Made by a program: the position numbers and the translations under genes. DNA of 64,000 nt. Origin: Plumapathes pennacea. Taxonomy: Eukaryota > Cnidaria > Anthozoa > Antipatharia > Myriopathidae. This document shows positions 61,743 to 64,000 of this stretch, piece by piece (position 1 is the stretch's first letter; each line of letters opens with the position of its first letter). The notes under the pieces were generated by a model that saw only the letters and a program-made list of their open reading frames with translations, searched no databases and was not told the origin of the DNA. The stretch is from assembly GCA_964036295.1 (NCBI GenBank), contig OZ038468.1:1425501-1489500 (forward strand), given 5' to 3'.

Positions 61743-62355
61743 GTTCTAGACACTGATTGTGTTTCATGAACATGTACACTATATTGATGGCAGAACATGT
61801 ATCCATACTGGTTGCTGTGGCAGTCTTGCAATTCTCTGCTGCTGTTCAGTTCCTTGTTTCTGATTAAGATGTTGTGCCTTGAACTGACTTTGTTGTGCTT
61901 CATGACCATACAGTACGCAGATTGACAGAACATCCAAGCTGCTTTAATATTAGAGTGTGACTTGAGTACTGTAAGACATTTACATCCAAAATCTATTTTA
62001 CTGATCCTTAAATATTATCTAATGACCACAATTTCTGTACTCTTTGAATGTCTTTTCACAACTACCCGTACAGTATCGGCTGGAGCGTGTTTAAAAGTAC
62101 TAGAACATAAATTATGCCTAAGCTTACTTAATGTATTAGTGTCCTAGAAAACAAAGGAGAAGTTTTCTATATTGTAGATTGCTCTTAGTGCTAAAAAAAG
62201 ATTTTCAGAATGGATATAATAATACAAAAACTATAATATTATATACACTCTGAACCTCTTAAACCATCTGCTCCATGTTGGAACAAATTGAGTGAGAACT
62301 TTAACCAACTGAAAACTGTATATGCTCTTTTTTGAGTGTACTCCTTCAATTTTAA

Positions 62356-62876
62356 AGTGCCTATAAGCCTTCAGACGTTACGTTTTTATATGAAAGTAGG
62401 AAGTGATCTAAGCAACTTATATTCAAAGAAACTCCGTTCCGAAGTGTTCTTATACTTTTTTCACGCGGTTGAACTCAGAATTCCGAAATCTTGACCGAGC
62501 GACATGGGAGACTGGGTCTGTGACGTCAGAGAAGGCACTGGCATCACTTTGGCATCTCTTTACCTTAGTTGTTTTTTTCCCTTCGTTACGTTTTTCTCTA
62601 CAACACATCTATGAGCATAATTCTCACCTCGCCAACTGCAAAATCTGTGTGAAAGTTTTGTTTGACAAGAAACGAATCCCTCCTCTGACGTCATAACCCA
62701 GGCTCTCGATCGAAAAACTTTGCGCGGTCAGATTCAAAATGGCGGTCAAAATCACATGTTTGCTGGGCGGAAAAATATATAAAAACGCTTCGGAGCGGAG
62801 TTTCTTTGGCCATAAGTTGTTTAGATTACTTCCTACTTTCATATAAAAACGTAACGTCTGAAGGCTTATAGGCACT
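62356..62876. mobile_element. 521-bp MITE at a TTAA site
   Basis: Long inverted ends (agtgcctataagccttcaga at the left, its complement at the right, extending over about 60 bp) flanked by TTAA at 62352-62355 and 62877-62880. The paralogous spacer at about 34513-34521 has the empty site, attttaaagctttc. TTAA duplication fits piggyBac- or Kolobok-type elements; no transposase is encoded. Confidence 0.85.
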
Positions 62877-62980
62877 TTAAAGCTTTCTCTTATACCAGTG
62901 TATACAACATTGTATACAACTCTGAAAGTCTGAAAGGGGCAAGTTACAAAATGTTAGTAACAGAGAAAAATCATCAATAA

Positions 62981-63056
62981 AAGTTGGCATAAACAATATG
63001 TTAGATTATCCGATTAATAATTAATTGAACAATCTAACATATTGTTATGCCAACTT
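62981..63056. repeat. Palindromic inverted duplication
   Basis: aagttggcat-aaacaatatgttagatt at 62981-63007 is followed, after 23 bases, by its near-perfect complement at 63031-63056. The paralogous site at about 34614-34640 has only the left arm, so the right arm is a new inverted copy. Confidence 0.75.
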
Positions 63057-63340
63057 CTCTTATTAGAAGTGTGAGAGAAACCAAACCAAACCCAAGTCAT
63101 TGCAATTGGTTTTACTAACCAGTGTGAGAAAATACCATCCCCACTTGCTATCTTGTGTGAGAATATCGTATCTTGGTTTGTTTTTGCTCTTGACTAGCCC
63201 AGAGTGTTGCTAATAAACCTTGTTTAGACCAATCAGAAAGTGTAGCAAACACAAAACCAAACCAATCACACAATATTAGTTTTGAAAGTGATGTGAAAAT
63301 GGTTCTTATTGAACATACTTTACCAAGACCATCTGCAGTT

Positions 63341-63490
63341 CTCTTGAGATGAAGTGCACTAACTGGCCAGGTTGCATAGGTGTCCATTATACATGTACTG
63401 CCACACCTGCCAAAAACAAAAAAACAAAAAAACAAAAAAAAAAAAACAACAAAAAAAAACAACAAAAAAAAACAACAAAAAAACACTACC
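63341..63490 (-). promoter_or_regulatory. Conserved polypyrimidine/AG module 3-prime of gene F
   Basis: On the minus strand a T-rich tract leads to GGCAG and GTGTGGCAGTACATG, as downstream of gene E and gene B. Candidate 3-prime UTR splice acceptor. Confidence 0.35.
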
Positions 63491-63690
63491 CACAAGTTTA
63501 GACTTGACCATATAACTACTGCACCTTCTAATGCTGCTCATAACTTCAAACACAATATATCATAAAGACAGTACAACAGCACAGTATAAAATAAAAAAAG
63601 TAATCCTGATAGAAAATTTAAAAATGTCCTATACTACCTTGTCAAATATCAAAACCAAGATACTGTATATATAGAGTATTGTAGTGTGTA

Positions 63691-64000
63691 TTAATCCTGA
63701 TTTTCAGATGTCTTGGGCATGACACATGAAATAGCAACTCGTTCTTCATCCCACCCAAATCGAGTGACAGCTTTGAACACCTTAATCAACAGAGTTGGAA
63801 ACTTGTTTAGGAATACATAGTTTTTTACAACACTTGTCTGCATTGGAGCTGTCAGCTGTGGAACATGTGCTTGTGTGTTTCTCACAAACCGAACAAGATC
63901 CACAGCAGAGCTTGTCACATAATTCCGAGATTTCACTGACCGTGTCATCTCAGCATACAGTTGTGGAATGTATCCATCCCATGGATTTCTGGTAAACTGA
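63691..64000 (-). CDS. Gene F: 3-prime end of another ankyrin-kinase-KEN gene (partial)
   Basis: Open from the window edge to the stop at 63691, 102 codons of coding sequence. It encodes RNPWDGYIPQLYAEM and AVDLVRFVRNTQAH, then a C-terminus ending MPKTSENQD identical to that of gene E. It is thus the KEN domain of an E-type gene whose kinase and ankyrin parts lie beyond the window. The catalytic counterparts are present. Confidence 0.9.
   Translation of the reverse strand, partial: QFTRNPWDGYIPQLYAEMTRSVKSRNYVTSSAVDLVRFVRNTQAHVPQLTAPMQTSVVKNYVFLNKFPTLLIKVFKAVTRFGWDEERVAISCVMPKTSENQD

Larger units (their letters stand above)
58841..63340. other. Spacer between gene D and gene F
   Basis: Diverged copy of 31141-34834, with extra DNA at about 60045-60165, a 521-bp TTAA element and a palindrome not present in the first copy. 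The tandem pair seen at 33017 recurs at about 60844 and 60968. No confident gene. Confidence 0.55.

Overview
This is a window of nuclear DNA from an animal, not a prokaryote. It has long AT-rich spacers, exon remnants with GT/AG borders, several inverted-repeat DNA transposons, a tRNA-derived SINE and a Penelope-like retroelement fragment. Together these suggest an invertebrate metazoan. A cnidarian such as a coral is my best guess, but species cannot be fixed from the sequence alone.

The core of the window is a cluster of large, apparently intronless genes, all on the minus strand. They encode ankyrin repeats, then a protein kinase domain, then a C-terminal KEN (kinase-extension nuclease) domain. 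This is the domain order of vertebrate RNase L, the 2-5A-activated antiviral ribonuclease. There are four complete genes: A 2197-8070 (1957 aa), C 27396-30782 (1128 aa), E 35067-41846 (2259 aa) and D 55004-58483 (1159 aa). There is also one gene entering from the right edge (F, 63691-64000) and one duplication-derived KEN-only fragment (C', 18016-18411). Unlike the human RNase L pseudokinase, the kinases keep the HRD and DFG motifs. The KEN domains keep residues that line up with the known RNase L catalytic residues W632, D661, R667 and H672.

Interleaved with these are two nearly identical copies (B1 14537-16765, B2 23917-26145) and one remnant (54300-54725) of a different gene. It encodes a death-effector-like domain, a TRADD-N-like region and ankyrin repeats. 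A pairing of RNA-cleaving effectors with a death-fold adaptor suggests an innate-immune or cell-death locus; this is inference.

On the plus strand, head-to-head with A (and formerly with E), lie decayed 5-prime exons of a YTHDC2-like R3H/DEAH-box helicase, broken by stops, deletions and insertions.

Layout: A-type gene, shared promoter, YTHDC2-like pseudogene, spacer, DED-ankyrin gene, C-type gene, spacer, next A-type gene. This segment of roughly 25 kb recurs about twice. Inside the first copy a 9,376-bp block (8944-18319) is tandemly repeated almost without change (18324-27699), with a 4-bp filler at the junction. The second copy has lost the DED-ankyrin gene body and gained a nest of mobile elements (42360-46219) that splits the YTHDC2-like first exon. 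Spacers otherwise hold MITEs, short hairpin elements, homopolymer tracts and tandem repeats.
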